From Streptomyces antimycoticus (GTDB lineage: Bacteria; Actinomycetota; Actinomycetes; Streptomycetales; Streptomycetaceae), in assembly GCF_005405925.1 (NCBI RefSeq), contig NZ_BJHV01000001.1, positions 3,472,001 to 3,536,000 of the forward strand: 64,000 nucleotides of DNA. Reading direction: 5' to 3'. Positions 33,128 to 42,567 of the stretch are shown here, piece after piece (within the stretch, counting starts at the first letter, position 1; the number at the start of each line of letters is the position of its first letter). A model generated the notes under the pieces. The model was given only the letters and a program-made list of their open reading frames with translations. It was not told where the DNA came from and searched no databases. Position numbers and translations under genes: made by a program.

Positions 33128-34729
33128 TCAGATGTGGACGCTCCCACCGGCCGCCTCCGCGTTCTCGCCGCGCTTGGTGAAGCCCGCGACCACGGCCGCG
33201 ACCACCGAGACGACGGCCGCCACGGTGAAGGCGAGGCCCATCCCTGACACGAAAGTGTCATGCGCGACGGCCGTGATCTTCCCCGCGATCTCCGGCGGAG
33301 TGCTCTTGGTGACGGGGGCGATGCCGACCTCGACGGCGTCCGACGCTTTGGACTCCGCGCCCTTGGGCATCGGCGGCAGCCCCGCGTCGGCCCACTTCCG
33401 CGGCAGCGTGTTGTCCACCCTGCCCGCCATGACCGCGCCCAGGACGGCCGTGCCGAGGCTGCCGCCGACCTGCATCGCGGCCTGCTGGAGGCCGCCGGCG
33501 ACACCGGCGTGCTGGATCGGGGCGTTGCCGACGATGACCTCGGTGGCACCGACCATCACCGGGCCGAGGCCCAGGCCCAGCAGGGCGAACCAGATGGACA
33601 TCTCGAGGCCGCCGCTGTCCACGTCCAGCCGGGAGAGGCCGAACATCGAGACGGCGGTGATCACCATGGACGTCACCAGCGGCATCCGCGGCCCGAACTT
33701 GGTGATCAGCGCACCGGCCAGCGGCGAGGCGACGATCATCATCGCGGTGAGCGGCAGCAGCCGCAGCCCGCTGTCGACGGGGCTCAGCCCGTGCACGTTC
33801 TGCAGATAGAAGGTGACGAAGAACAGCCCGCCCATGAAGCCGAAGGCCATCAGCACCATCAGCACGGTGCCCGTGCTCAGCGCCACCGAACGGAACATGC
33901 TGAGCGGCAGCAGCGGCTCCCGCGTCCGGCTCTCCCAGAAGACGAAGACGACGAAGCAGACCACCGACAGGCCCAGGAAGAGCAGCGTGCGCTGGTCGGT
34001 CCAGTGCCAGTCGGCGGCGTTGATCAGCGCCCAGATGAGGCAGAACATCGCACCGGACAGCAGCACGATGCCGGGGAGGTCGAAGGAGCGCGGGGCCTTC
34101 TCCGCGCGGTGGTCGACCAGCAGCAGGAGCCCCAGGACCAGCGCCAGCACGCCGACGGGCGCGTTGATGAAGAAGACCGACTGCCAGTTGACGTGCTCGA
34201 CGAGCAATCCGCCGACGATGGGTCCGGCGGCGGTGGAGGCGCCGATCACCGCGCCCCAGATGCCGATCGCCATGTTGAGCTTCTCGGCGGGGAAGGTGGC
34301 GCGCAGCAGTCCGAGCGCCGCGGGCATCAGCAGCGCGCCGCACAGGCCCTGCAGTACCCGGAACACCACGACGAGGGAGACCTCGCCGGAGAAGCCGATG
34401 GCGGCCGAGGAGATGGCGAAGCCGATGACGCCGATCAGGAAGGTCTGGCGGTGGCCGAAGCGGTCACCCAGCTTGCCCGCCGTGATCAGCGCGACGGCGA
34501 GGGCCAGCAGATAGCCGTTGGTGATCCACTGCACATCGGCGAGCGAGGCGCCGAGGTCCTTCTGGATGGCCGGGTTGGCGATCGCGACGATCGTGCCGTC
34601 GAGGGCGACCATCGTCACGCCGAGGGCGACGGTGAGGAGCGTCAGCCATGGATGACCCCGAAGCCCCTTCGGGGGATCGGTTATGGGAGGTTCCGGCGCC
34701 GAATCGGCGACGGTGGTCGAAGAGGTCAT
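33128..34729 (-). CDS. DHA2-type MFS multidrug exporter
   Basis: A 533-residue 14-helix major-facilitator transporter of the EmrB/QacA group. Diagnostic loops are MVALDGTIVAIANPAIQKDL (helix 1), the motif A loop AGKLGDRFGHRQTFLIGVIG, and the antiporter motif C-like AVIGASTAAGPIVGGLLVEH. It exports drugs with proton antiport. A TetR repressor gene diverges from it at 34857, and a palindrome overlaps its promoter. Start ATG at 34727-34729; the N-terminus is Pro/Ser-rich and cytoplasmic. Confidence 0.94.
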   Translation of the reverse strand: MTSSTTVADSAPEPPITDPPKGLRGHPWLTLLTVALGVTMVALDGTIVAIANPAIQKDLGASLADVQWITNGYLLALAVALITAGKLGDRFGHRQTFLIGVIGFAISSAAIGFSGEVSLVVVFRVLQGLCGALLMPAALGLLRATFPAEKLNMAIGIWGAVIGASTAAGPIVGGLLVEHVNWQSVFFINAPVGVLALVLGLLLLVDHRAEKAPRSFDLPGIVLLSGAMFCLIWALINAADWHWTDQRTLLFLGLSVVCFVVFVFWESRTREPLLPLSMFRSVALSTGTVLMVLMAFGFMGGLFFVTFYLQNVHGLSPVDSGLRLLPLTAMMIVASPLAGALITKFGPRMPLVTSMVITAVSMFGLSRLDVDSGGLEMSIWFALLGLGLGPVMVGATEVIVGNAPIQHAGVAGGLQQAAMQVGGSLGTAVLGAVMAGRVDNTLPRKWADAGLPPMPKGAESKASDAVEVGIAPVTKSTPPEIAGKITAVAHDTFVSGMGLAFTVAAVVSVVAAVVAGFTKRGENAEAAGGSVHI

Positions 34730-34742
34730 AACCGGAGGCTAA

Positions 34743-34800
34743 TGTCAGCCTCTGACAATTGACAAACCGATTCATCCGCCGGTAACTGACGTTTCCGTCA
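34743..34800. promoter_or_regulatory. Divergent promoters with two dyads, MFS exporter/TetR
   Basis: TGTCAGCCTCTGACA (34743-34757) is a perfect palindrome with a 3-base centre, lying between a minus-strand TTGTCA and TAGCCT (18-base spacer) for the exporter. On the plus strand TTGACA (34759-34764) and TAACTG (34783-34788) form a promoter for tetR, and TGACGTTTCCGTCA (34787-34800) is a second dyad just after it. The adjacent TetR is the natural candidate for binding the first site. Confidence 0.65.
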
Positions 34801-34856
34801 CAGGTATCCTGAGCAGCCGTAACGCGGCCCCGAGCCGAAAGAAAGCGAGCCGATAG

Positions 34857-35522
34857 GTGACAACGGACGAGGCAGTGGCGGACCCGAAGACGCCACCACC
34901 GCCCGGGCTGCGCGAGCGCAAGAAGCAGCGGACGCGGAACGCCCTGGTGCGCTCCGCGCTGGAGTTGTTCACCCGTCAGGGATACGAGCACACGACGGTC
35001 GACGAGATCGCCGAGGCGGTCGAGGTCTCCCAGCGCACCTTCTTCCGGTACTTCGCCAACAAGGAGGAGGTCGCCTTCGCCAGCCAGGAGTCGGCCGAGT
35101 GCCACTTCTTCGCCGCCCTGTGCGGACGCCCCGCGGACGAGGCGCCGCTGGCCGCGCTGCGCAGCGCGGTGCTCGACGCCTGGGGCACCATCGGGGACGC
35201 GATCGAGCAGATGGTGCCGCCCGAGCTCCATATGCGGATGTACCGGGTGATCGAGTCGACGCCGAGCCTGCTCGCGGTGCATCTGCGCCGCACCGCGGAG
35301 ATGGAGGAGCGGCTGGCGAGCGAGATCGCCCGCCGCGAGGGGCTGGACATCGACGCCGACCCGCGGCCGCGGCTGGTGGTCGCGATGTTCAGCGGAGTGA
35401 TCCGGGTGTCCGGGAAGCTGTGGGGCGAGGGCGAGGAGGACAGCATGGTCACGTTGCGAGACCTCACCGCGTTCCATCTTGATTACGTGGGCCCCACCCT
35501 CGCCGAACGATGGGACAAATAG
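34857..35522 (+). CDS. TetR-family repressor of the MFS exporter
   Basis: A 221-residue regulator starting GTG at 34857. The helix-turn-helix is within residues 20-66 (RERKKQRTRNALVRSALELF, then HTTVDEIAEAVEVSQRTFFR and YFANKEEV). The C-terminal half (MYRVIESTPSLLAVHLRRTA, then VVAMFSGVIRVSGKLWGEG) is the MftR/TetR_C ligand pocket. Divergence from the DHA2 pump with a dyad in between is the classic drug-responsive arrangement. The inducer is not identifiable. Confidence 0.92.
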   Translation: MTTDEAVADPKTPPPPGLRERKKQRTRNALVRSALELFTRQGYEHTTVDEIAEAVEVSQRTFFRYFANKEEVAFASQESAECHFFAALCGRPADEAPLAALRSAVLDAWGTIGDAIEQMVPPELHMRMYRVIESTPSLLAVHLRRTAEMEERLASEIARREGLDIDADPRPRLVVAMFSGVIRVSGKLWGEGEEDSMVTLRDLTAFHLDYVGPTLAERWDK

Positions 35523-35583
35523 CACCAATTCCGACATAGCTCCCAAGAATTCCCGCTGTCAAACGTGAGATGAATCACGGCAT

Positions 35584-35614
35584 TTGGCACCCGGCACCAC
35601 GCTTCTCCTAGGGT
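35584..35614 (+). promoter_or_regulatory. Promoter of the first DUF1023 gene (leaderless)
   Basis: TTGGCA (35584-35589), a 19-base spacer and TAGGGT (35609-35614). The GTG at 35623 lies nine bases after the -10, so transcription would begin at or just before the start codon. No ribosome site is visible, which agrees with a leaderless mRNA. Confidence 0.6.
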
Positions 35615-35622
35615 GTGCCGCG

Positions 35623-36828
35623 GTGACTTCCTTCTCGGAGCTCGGCTCCCCCTCCCCCGGTTCCACCGCTTGGCGCGCCCTGCTCGCGCTGGCGGTGGTG
35701 TTCGTTCTCCTCGCCACCACCGGGTGGACGGCCGTACGGAGCCACAGAGGAGCCCCGGACGCGCTCTCCGCGTCGATCAGCGCCTGGCGCAACGGATCGC
35801 TCGGCGGCCGCGCGCTGCCCGATCCGTACGGCTCGCCGCGCGCCCTCGGCCGCTGGTTCGACTCGCTCACCAAGGCCCAGACGAACCGCCTGGTGCGGCG
35901 CTATCCGCTGGCCGTGGGCAATCTCAACGGCGCGCCGGTGGCCCTGCGGTTCCGCGCCAACCGCGTCGCCCTGACCCAGGCGCGCGCCGATGAGCGCAAG
36001 CGGTTGCACGACCCCCAGCTCACCCCGATGGGCCGCTCCGACGCGACCCGCCGGATGGACCGCTACCAGGACCTGCTGGGCGCCGGGCGGCAGATCCTCT
36101 CCTTCGATCCGTCGGGCGGCGGACGGGCCGCCGAGGTCTTCGGCGACCTCGCCCACGCCAACCGGGTCTCGATCGTGGTGCCGGGCGTGGACACCGACAT
36201 CCTGACCTTCCAGAAGTCCGGGCGCCCGTACACCGCCACGGTCGGGATGGCCCACGCGCTCTACGAGAACGAGCGGGCCGACGCCCCGGACACCAAGACC
36301 GCCGTCATCGCCTGGGCCGACTACACCTCCCCCGCCGGAATCGGCATGGACGCGGCCACCGGCAAGCTGGCCGCCCAGGGCGCGGTGCGGCTGCGCGCGC
36401 TGGTCGACGCGCTGCCCGCGCTCTCCCGGGTCTCGCTGATGTGCCACAGCTACGGCTCGGTGGTGTGCGGGGTCGCCGCCCGCGATCTGCCGCCCAAGGT
36501 CACCGATATCGCGGTGGCCGGCAGCCCCGGGATGCGCGCCGACCACGTCTCCGACCTGGGCACCAGCGCCCGGGTGTGGGCGATGCGGGACTCCGGCGAC
36601 TGGATCGGGGACATTCCGCATCTGGAGGTCGGCGGGCTCGGCCATGGCGCGGACCCGGTCTCCTCGGGCTTCGGCGCCCGGCTGCTGTCCGCGGACGGGG
36701 CGGATGGACACGCCGGATACTTCGAACCGGGCACGACCAGCCTGGACAACTTCGCGCGGGTGGGAATCGGTGCTGTCCAGTCCGTGAGCTGCGGCGACGG
36801 CGACGACTGCACCGCGGGGCTACGCTGA
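35623..36828 (+). CDS. DUF1023 alpha/beta hydrolase, membrane-anchored or secreted (paralogue 1)
   Basis: A 401-residue protein. One hydrophobic segment near residues 15-35 (LLALAVVFVLLATTGWTAV) acts as anchor or uncleaved signal; the remainder is extracytoplasmic. The DUF1023 core includes AGRQILSFDPSGGGRAAEVF, VSIVVPGVDTDILTF and the nucleophile elbow LMCHSYGSVVCGVAA, with a later DSGDWIGDIPHL and GAD...H region. GTG 35623 is chosen because the promoter at 35584-35614 ends nine bases before it. It is closely related to the gene at 40086, and the two bracket the DUF4429/two-component operon. Confidence 0.85.
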   Translation: MTSFSELGSPSPGSTAWRALLALAVVFVLLATTGWTAVRSHRGAPDALSASISAWRNGSLGGRALPDPYGSPRALGRWFDSLTKAQTNRLVRRYPLAVGNLNGAPVALRFRANRVALTQARADERKRLHDPQLTPMGRSDATRRMDRYQDLLGAGRQILSFDPSGGGRAAEVFGDLAHANRVSIVVPGVDTDILTFQKSGRPYTATVGMAHALYENERADAPDTKTAVIAWADYTSPAGIGMDAATGKLAAQGAVRLRALVDALPALSRVSLMCHSYGSVVCGVAARDLPPKVTDIAVAGSPGMRADHVSDLGTSARVWAMRDSGDWIGDIPHLEVGGLGHGADPVSSGFGARLLSADGADGHAGYFEPGTTSLDNFARVGIGAVQSVSCGDGDDCTAGLR

Positions 36829-36913
36829 CGACCGGCGCAAACACCGGAAACTCTAGTGACGCGCGTAGCCTCAAAGGGGGACGGGCGGGCCACCGCCGCA
36901 TACGATGAGCCGC

Positions 36914-37912
36914 ATGGGTGATGTGCTGGCCGGTTTTCAGACCGTCTGGGAGTTCGACACCGACTCCATGCTCATCCGCTTCGAACGGGGGATCCGCACG
37001 CCGAAGCTGCTCCAGGCGCTCGGCGAACGCCGCATCCCCTTCGAGGCGCTGTCCGGAGTGGAGCTCGCTGTCGGCAAACGGGGAACGGTGGTGCTGCGCG
37101 CCGTGCCCAGACCAGGCGCCGACCCCCTGATGGACGCCGCGGACGGCCAGCTCAAGGAGGCGTACGACCCGTACCGCCTAGTGCTGCCGGCCGAGCGGGA
37201 GACGCTCGCGGACTACTACGCCGAGCGGATACGCGAGTCCCTCTGCCCGGACGCGGACCTCCCCGCCGAGGCGCATCTGGTGACCGTGCCCCCGGCGCCG
37301 CTGTCCTTCAAGGCGTACGACGGCAAGGCGTCCTTCGACGGCAAGGCGATCTCCTTCCGCTGGTTCTGGACCGGCGCCTCCTCGGAGAAGTGGAAGGTCG
37401 GGGACCAGCACTTCCGGATCGACGAGCTGACCGGTGTGGAGTGGCGGTCCCCGGAGAGCCGGGGCTCGGCGGGCACCGTCCCCAAGGAAGGCTCCGCCAA
37501 AGGCGCATCGGCCAAAGGCGGTGCCGCCAAGGACGGCACGGCCAGGAACGGCACCGGCAAAGCCGCCCCCAAGGGCGGTGGCCACGGCTATCTGCGGCTG
37601 CTGCGGCGCTCCGCCGAGGACGAGCCCCTCGGCCGCCCCGACCAGGACCCGGCGGCCGTCGTGTTCGGGATGGGCTACGGCCTCGTCCACCAGTCGCTGC
37701 CGTTCGCCGCGGCCGTCCTGGAGGCGATACGGGCCTCCTCCCCGGTGCCGTGTGCCGAGGGCGCCCCGTCCTCGAACCGGACCGGGGCCCCGCGCCGCGA
37801 CCCCGCGGACATCGCCGAGCGCATCCGTCATCTGGGCGAGCTGCACACGGCCGGGCTGCTGACCGACGACGAGTTCAGCGCGAAGAAGGCCGAGCTGCTG
37901 GCGGAGCTGTAA
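36914..37912 (+). CDS. DUF4429 protein with C-terminal SHOCT-like segment
   Basis: A 332-residue protein. Two DUF4429 beta domains (VWEFDTDSMLIRFERGIRTP; ISFRWFWTGASSEKWKVGDQ) are separated by an Ala/Pro/Lys-rich linker with KGASAKGGAAKDG repeats. The end, HLGELHTAGLLTDDEFSAKK, is a short SHOCT helical motif. A TACGAT (36901-36906) seven bases before the ATG at 36914 suggests a leaderless start; an ATG at 36905 is the alternative. It directly abuts the histidine kinase gene (TAA then GTG), so it belongs to the same operon. DUF4429 proteins have pleckstrin-like folds; role unknown. Confidence 0.8.
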   Translation: MGDVLAGFQTVWEFDTDSMLIRFERGIRTPKLLQALGERRIPFEALSGVELAVGKRGTVVLRAVPRPGADPLMDAADGQLKEAYDPYRLVLPAERETLADYYAERIRESLCPDADLPAEAHLVTVPPAPLSFKAYDGKASFDGKAISFRWFWTGASSEKWKVGDQHFRIDELTGVEWRSPESRGSAGTVPKEGSAKGASAKGGAAKDGTARNGTGKAAPKGGGHGYLRLLRRSAEDEPLGRPDQDPAAVVFGMGYGLVHQSLPFAAAVLEAIRASSPVPCAEGAPSSNRTGAPRRDPADIAERIRHLGELHTAGLLTDDEFSAKKAELLAEL

Positions 37913-39286
37913 GTGTCCGGTCCCTCCTCCGCACCGGCCGGCGCGGCCACCGGCCCGGCGTCCACCGCCGCATCCTCCACCGCGCACGAGAGCCTGCCCA
38001 AGGCCGCCCGGCGGCAGGCGGGCGCCCTCGCCCGGGCCCTGGTCACCCCCAGCTATCCGGCGACACCGCTGTTCGCCCAGTCGCCCCGGCGCTGGCTGCG
38101 CCGGGTGCCGTACGGCGTGGCGATGATCCTCACCACGATCCTGGTCCCCACCTCCGCCCAGGTCCTCTCAGGCGACTACGGGGTGGGCGGCGGCGTGGCC
38201 ACGCTGATCGGCATTGTCCAGAGCACCCCGCTGCTGCTGTCCGTCACCCGTCCGCTGCAGGCGTGGTGGATCGTCTTCCTCTCCGACATCGTCTGCGCCC
38301 TCGTGGTGCTCGGCACCGCCGACCACCTCGAGAACCGGGTGTGGCCCTGGCTGCCGGGCCCCATCATCGGCTATCTCTTCCTGCTGCTCGCCCTCGCGCT
38401 GCGCGAACCGCGCCGCACCCTGGTGGCGGTGTGGCTGGTCACCGGCACCGCCGGACTCTCGCTCGGCATGGGTTTCCCGGACAAGAGCAACGGCAGCAAT
38501 GTGGTGCTGTTCGTGCTCGGCGGAGTGGTGCTGCTGGTCGCCGGGGCGCTGCGGGAGCGCGGCGACGCCCAGCGGCGGCTGGCCGAGCAGGAGACGATCA
38601 GCGAGGCCGAACGGGCCCATCGCACCCTGCTGGAGGAGCGCACCCGGATCGCCCGCGAGCTGCACGATGTGGTCGCCCACCACATGTCCGTGATCACCGT
38701 GCAGGCCGACAGCGCTCCGTACCGGATCGGCGGGCTGCCGTCCGAGGCGGAGCGGGAGTTCTCCACCATCGCCGCCACCGCCCGGGAGTCCCTCGCCGAA
38801 ATGCGGCGGCTGCTGGGCGTGTTGCGCAGCGAGGAGACCCGCGGTGAGCGGGCGCCGCAGCCGGGGCTGCGGCAGGTGCCGCAGCTCGTCGAGGCGACGG
38901 TACGGGCCGGCATACCGACCACGCTGACCATCGCGGACGAGGTGGCCGAGCTCGAACCGCTGCCGCAGGCCGTGGGGTTGTCCGCGTACCGCATCGTGCA
39001 GGAGGCGCTGGCCAATGTGGTGCGGCACGCCCCTGGCGCCGCCACCCGGGTGGCCGTCTCGGCGGCCGAGGACCGCTCGGCGCTGACCCTGCTGGTGGTC
39101 AACGGCCCGCCGGGCGCGCCCACCAAGCCCCTGGAGACCAGCGGCACCGGCCACGGCCTCGTCGGCATGGTCGAGCGCGTACGGCTCGTCGGCGGCATGC
39201 TCGACACCGGCCCGCTCCCCGACGGCGGCTTCCGCGTCGCGGCCCGGCTCCCCCTGTTAGACCTCGAAGAGACGGACCCGTCATGA
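37913..39286 (+). CDS. NarL-type sensor histidine kinase, TTA codon near the end
   Basis: A 457-residue kinase starting GTG immediately after the DUF4429 stop. Five or six membrane helices lie in residues 67-210 (VAMILTTILVPTSAQVL, then IVFLSDIVCALVVLG, then VVLFVLGGVVLLVAGAL). The phospho-acceptor helix is EERTRIARELHDVVAHHMSV with His251; the ATPase domain ends GHGLVGMVERVRLVGGML. Codon 449 is TTA (39257-39259), nine codons from the stop, so translation of a complete kinase should depend on the bldA tRNA. The response regulator overlaps by ATGA. Confidence 0.93.
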   Translation: MSGPSSAPAGAATGPASTAASSTAHESLPKAARRQAGALARALVTPSYPATPLFAQSPRRWLRRVPYGVAMILTTILVPTSAQVLSGDYGVGGGVATLIGIVQSTPLLLSVTRPLQAWWIVFLSDIVCALVVLGTADHLENRVWPWLPGPIIGYLFLLLALALREPRRTLVAVWLVTGTAGLSLGMGFPDKSNGSNVVLFVLGGVVLLVAGALRERGDAQRRLAEQETISEAERAHRTLLEERTRIARELHDVVAHHMSVITVQADSAPYRIGGLPSEAEREFSTIAATARESLAEMRRLLGVLRSEETRGERAPQPGLRQVPQLVEATVRAGIPTTLTIADEVAELEPLPQAVGLSAYRIVQEALANVVRHAPGAATRVAVSAAEDRSALTLLVVNGPPGAPTKPLETSGTGHGLVGMVERVRLVGGMLDTGPLPDGGFRVAARLPLLDLEETDPS

Positions 39287-39960
39287 CCATCAAGGTGATC
39301 ATCGTCGACGACCAGGCGATGGTGCGGGCCGGGTTCGCCGCCCTGCTCGCCGCGCAGAGCGATATCGACGTCGTCGGTGAGGCGCCCGACGGGCGGGAGG
39401 GCGTGGCGGTCAGCCGGCGCACCCACCCCGATGTGGTGCTGATGGACGTCCGGATGCCCGAGATGGACGGGCTCGAGGCGGCCCGGCAGCTCCTGGACCC
39501 ACCGCGCGGGGTCATCCACCGGCCCAAGGTCCTGATGCTCACCACCTTCGATGTGGACGACTACGTCTACGAGGCGCTGCGCGCCGGGGCCAGCGGCTTT
39601 CTGCTGAAGGACGCCCCGCCGGCCGATCTGATCTCCGCGGTCCGGGTGGTCGCGGCGGGCGAGGCGCTGCTCGCCCCGTCCGTCACCCGCCGGCTGATCG
39701 CCGACTTCGCCCGCCAGCGCCCCGCGCCGCGCCGCGACGGCCCGGCCGCGCGGCGCAGTGGGCTGACGCCGCGTGAGACCGAGGTGCTGGAGCTGATCGC
39801 GCGGGGCCTGTCCAACCAGGAGATCGCCGAGTCGCTGGTGCTCGCGGAGCAGACGGTGAAGACGCATATCGGCCGGGTGCTGGCCAAGCTGGGGCTGCGC
39901 GACCGCGCCCAGGCGGTGATCTTCGCCTATGAATCGGGCCTGGTGACGCCGGGTCACTGA
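39283..39960 (+). CDS. NarL/FixJ-family response regulator
   Basis: A 225-residue partner of the upstream kinase. Receiver residues are DD9-10, Asp55 (VVLMDVRMPEMDG) and Lys in FLLKDAPP; the LuxR helix-turn-helix is GLTPRETEVLELIARGLSNQ then QTVKTHIGRVLAKLGL. Start ATG at 39283 overlaps the kinase stop. A GGGTCACTGACCC dyad (39951-39963) crosses its stop codon. Possible targets are the two flanking DUF1023 genes, by position only. Confidence 0.93.
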   Translation: MTIKVIIVDDQAMVRAGFAALLAAQSDIDVVGEAPDGREGVAVSRRTHPDVVLMDVRMPEMDGLEAARQLLDPPRGVIHRPKVLMLTTFDVDDYVYEALRAGASGFLLKDAPPADLISAVRVVAAGEALLAPSVTRRLIADFARQRPAPRRDGPAARRSGLTPRETEVLELIARGLSNQEIAESLVLAEQTVKTHIGRVLAKLGLRDRAQAVIFAYESGLVTPGH

Positions 39961-40085
39961 CCCGGGCCGGGCCGCGACCCCCTACTGGGGTATGACATCC
40001 CACTTGGCACCGGGGGGTGACGTACCGCCACCCGACGGCTCTCTACCTTTCCCTCCGTCACCGACGGAAGAGGGAAGCCCCGGCC

Positions 40086-41297
40086 ATGTCCCAGACGCTA
40101 CGCACCAGGCACTACGCGCGACGCCTGATCACCGCGGCGCTCACCATCACCGTCATGGCGGGGACGGCCGGCTGGACCGTGGCCCACGAGGAGCAGGCCA
40201 TCACCGGGCCGCCACCCGGCACCGCCGCATGGCTGTCGGACCATTCGCTGAGCGGGGCCGGGCGCGAGCTGCCCGATCCGGCCGCCACCTCGCCCGCCGA
40301 GATCGCCCGGTTCTTCGGCCGGCTCACCGACGTCCAGCGCGAGGCGCTGGTCATCCGGCATCCCCAGGTGGTGGGCAATCTGGACGGCGCACCGCTGAGC
40401 CTGCGGTACGAGGCCAACTCCCGGGCGATCCGGGCCGCCTGGCACAAGGAGCGGAAGGCCGACCCCGAGAGCCCGCTCGCCGAGCGGTACGCGGCGCTGC
40501 TCGCACCCGGCCGCCAGATCCTCGCCTTCGATCCGCGCGGGCGCGGCCAAGTGGCGGAGGTGTACGGGGACTTGGCGACGGCCCGGCGCACGGCCGTGAT
40601 CGTGCCGGGCTCGGACATCGACTTGGACGCCTTCGACCGCACGGGCGATCCGTACGGCACCCCGGCCGGGATGGCGCGGTCGCTGCGGGCGCGGATGGCC
40701 AAGGACGCGCCCGCCACCCCGACCGCCGTCATCGCCTGGGTCGGCTATACGACCCCGGTCGGGCTGGGCCCGGACGCCGCCACCAGCCGGCTGGCCAAGG
40801 CGGGCGCGCCTCGGCTTGACCGGTTTCTCGCGGGGCTCGCCGTGACCACCGCGGCGACCGCCGACGCCCCGCCCGCCGTCTTCTGCCACAGCTACGGCTC
40901 GGTGGTCTGCGGTCTTGCCGCCTCCGCGATGGACCGCGCCCGCGTCTTGGACCTGGTGGTGCTGGGCAGCCCGGGGATGCGCGCGGACAGCGCCGACGGC
41001 CTCCAGACCGGGGCCCGGGTCTGGGCGGCGCGGGACCGCACCGACTGGATCCGGCGGGTGACCGGCTATGACTTCCTGGGCCTGGGCCACGGCGACGACC
41101 CGACCGATCCGTCCTTCGGCGCCCGGGTGGTCTCCTCCGAGAGCGCCCAGGGCCACACCGGCTACTTCGCGCCGGGAACCGACTCGCTGCGCAACTTCTC
41201 ACGGATCGCGCTCGGGGACTTCGACGCTGTGCGATGCGCCGAGGAGGACGGCGGCAGTCCGGGCACGGGGCCGGACTGCCGCCAAGGCCTCGTCTGA
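40086..41297 (+). CDS. DUF1023 alpha/beta hydrolase (paralogue 2)
   Basis: A 403-residue protein parallel to 35623-36828. Residues 15-33 are a membrane/signal segment (LITAALTITVMAGTAGWTVA). Core motifs match its paralogue: PGRQILAFDPRGRGQVAEVY, AVIVPGSDIDLDAFDR, nucleophile VFCHSYGSVVCGLAASAM, and VLGSPGMRADSADG. GAGGGAAG lies upstream of the ATG at 40086, unlike the leaderless paralogue. The region 41298-41523 after it holds no gene. Substrate unknown; similar secreted proteins act on esters or peptides. Confidence 0.86.
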   Translation: MSQTLRTRHYARRLITAALTITVMAGTAGWTVAHEEQAITGPPPGTAAWLSDHSLSGAGRELPDPAATSPAEIARFFGRLTDVQREALVIRHPQVVGNLDGAPLSLRYEANSRAIRAAWHKERKADPESPLAERYAALLAPGRQILAFDPRGRGQVAEVYGDLATARRTAVIVPGSDIDLDAFDRTGDPYGTPAGMARSLRARMAKDAPATPTAVIAWVGYTTPVGLGPDAATSRLAKAGAPRLDRFLAGLAVTTAATADAPPAVFCHSYGSVVCGLAASAMDRARVLDLVVLGSPGMRADSADGLQTGARVWAARDRTDWIRRVTGYDFLGLGHGDDPTDPSFGARVVSSESAQGHTGYFAPGTDSLRNFSRIALGDFDAVRCAEEDGGSPGTGPDCRQGLV

Positions 41298-41523
41298 CCG
41301 CGGCCATCACGCACGGACCCGCGCTCTGTGCCTGCCTCCTCGCACACCGGGCCGCCCGGACGACGGCGCGGGGCGAGGCGACGCGCGGGACCCGCCGCGC
41401 TGCCGCGACTCGCCGGACCCACCAGGCGTACCGCGACGCGCCGCCGCCATGGTCGTCACGCGGTGTGTGACGACCGCGTCGGCGGTGGCCGCCGCCGAAC
41501 CCGCGCCGGTGAGCCGAGCGCAG

Positions 41524-42567
41524 CTACTCCCGGCCCGCGCTCGTCGCGCTCATATCGGCGTAGCGGGCGCCCGCCACCTGTCCGGCGATCGGCTCCAGCG
41601 CTGCCAGCTCGTCCGCGCTCAGCTCGATCCAGGTCGCGCCGGTGTTCTGCTCGATCCGGGCGCGGGTGCGGGTGCCGGGGATCGGCACCACGGCGAGCCC
41701 GTGGACCTGGGCCCGCTGCTGCACCCAGGCCAGCGCGATCTGGGCGAGGGTGGCCCCGCGCGCCTCGGCGATCTTGCGGATCGGCTCCAGCAGCGCGGCG
41801 TTGACGGCCGCGTTGTCGCCGGTGAAGCGGGGCTGCCGACGGCGGAAGTCGCCCTCGCTCAGCTCCTCCTCGGCCTGGACGAAGGAGCCGGTGAGGAAGC
41901 CGCGGCCGAGCGGTGAGTACGGGACGAGGGCGACACCCAGCTCGGCGGCGGTGGCGGCGACGCTGTTCGCTCCGCCGCCCTCCACATCGCGGCTGAACAG
42001 CGACCACTCCGACTGCACCGCCGCGATCGGATGCACCGCGTGCGCCGCGCGCAGCTCCTTGGCCGTGACCTCGCTCAGCCCGAGGTGCTTGACCTTCCCC
42101 TCGGCCACCAGCTCGGCCATGGCGCCGACGCTCTCCTCCAGCGGCACCTCGGGGTTGCGCCGGTGCATGTAGTACAGGTCGACATGGTCGACCTCCAGCC
42201 GGCGCAGACTGCCCTCGATGGCCCGGCGGATGTACGGGCGGTCGTTGCGGATCCGCTGGTTGCCGAACGGATCGCTCTCGTCGCGGTCGATGGCGAACTT
42301 GGTGGCCAGGGTGATCCGGTCGCGGTGGGCCCGGACGAAGGGGGAGATGAACTCCTCGTTCCGCCCGAAGCCGTAGACATCGGCGGTGTCGAAGAGCGTG
42401 ACGCCCAGCTCCAGGGCCCGCTCCAGCGTGGCCCGCGCCTCCGCCTCGTCATGGGTCGGTCCGTAGCCCCAGCTCATGCCCATGCAGCCCAGGCCCTGGA
42501 CGCCGACCTCCGGTCCGCCGGCCCCGAGGCCGACGGTCGCGATGGTCTCGTTGGTGCTGTTGCTCAT
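41524..42567 (-). CDS. Aldo/keto reductase
   Basis: A 347-residue NADPH-dependent (alpha/beta)8 reductase. Catalytic-site segments are DTADVYGFGRNEEFI (Asp and Tyr of the tetrad), ITLATKF (Lys) and YYMHRRNPEVPLEES (His), and the NADPH-binding VVPIPGTRTRARIEQNTGA. It reduces aldehydes and ketones in the cytoplasm. Its ATG overlaps the MerR stop as ATGA, so the reductase is co-expressed with its regulator from the promoter at 43077-43107. Together they resemble carbonyl-stress modules such as AdhR-controlled genes. Confidence 0.93.
   Translation of the reverse strand: MSNSTNETIATVGLGAGGPEVGVQGLGCMGMSWGYGPTHDEAEARATLERALELGVTLFDTADVYGFGRNEEFISPFVRAHRDRITLATKFAIDRDESDPFGNQRIRNDRPYIRRAIEGSLRRLEVDHVDLYYMHRRNPEVPLEESVGAMAELVAEGKVKHLGLSEVTAKELRAAHAVHPIAAVQSEWSLFSRDVEGGGANSVAATAAELGVALVPYSPLGRGFLTGSFVQAEEELSEGDFRRRQPRFTGDNAAVNAALLEPIRKIAEARGATLAQIALAWVQQRAQVHGLAVVPIPGTRTRARIEQNTGATWIELSADELAALEPIAGQVAGARYADMSATSAGRE

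Noticed and set aside
41298..41523. Possible small gene between the second DUF1023 gene and the aldo/keto reductase
   Set aside because: Frames here are Arg/Ala/Pro-rich with no ribosome site; nothing supportable was seen.
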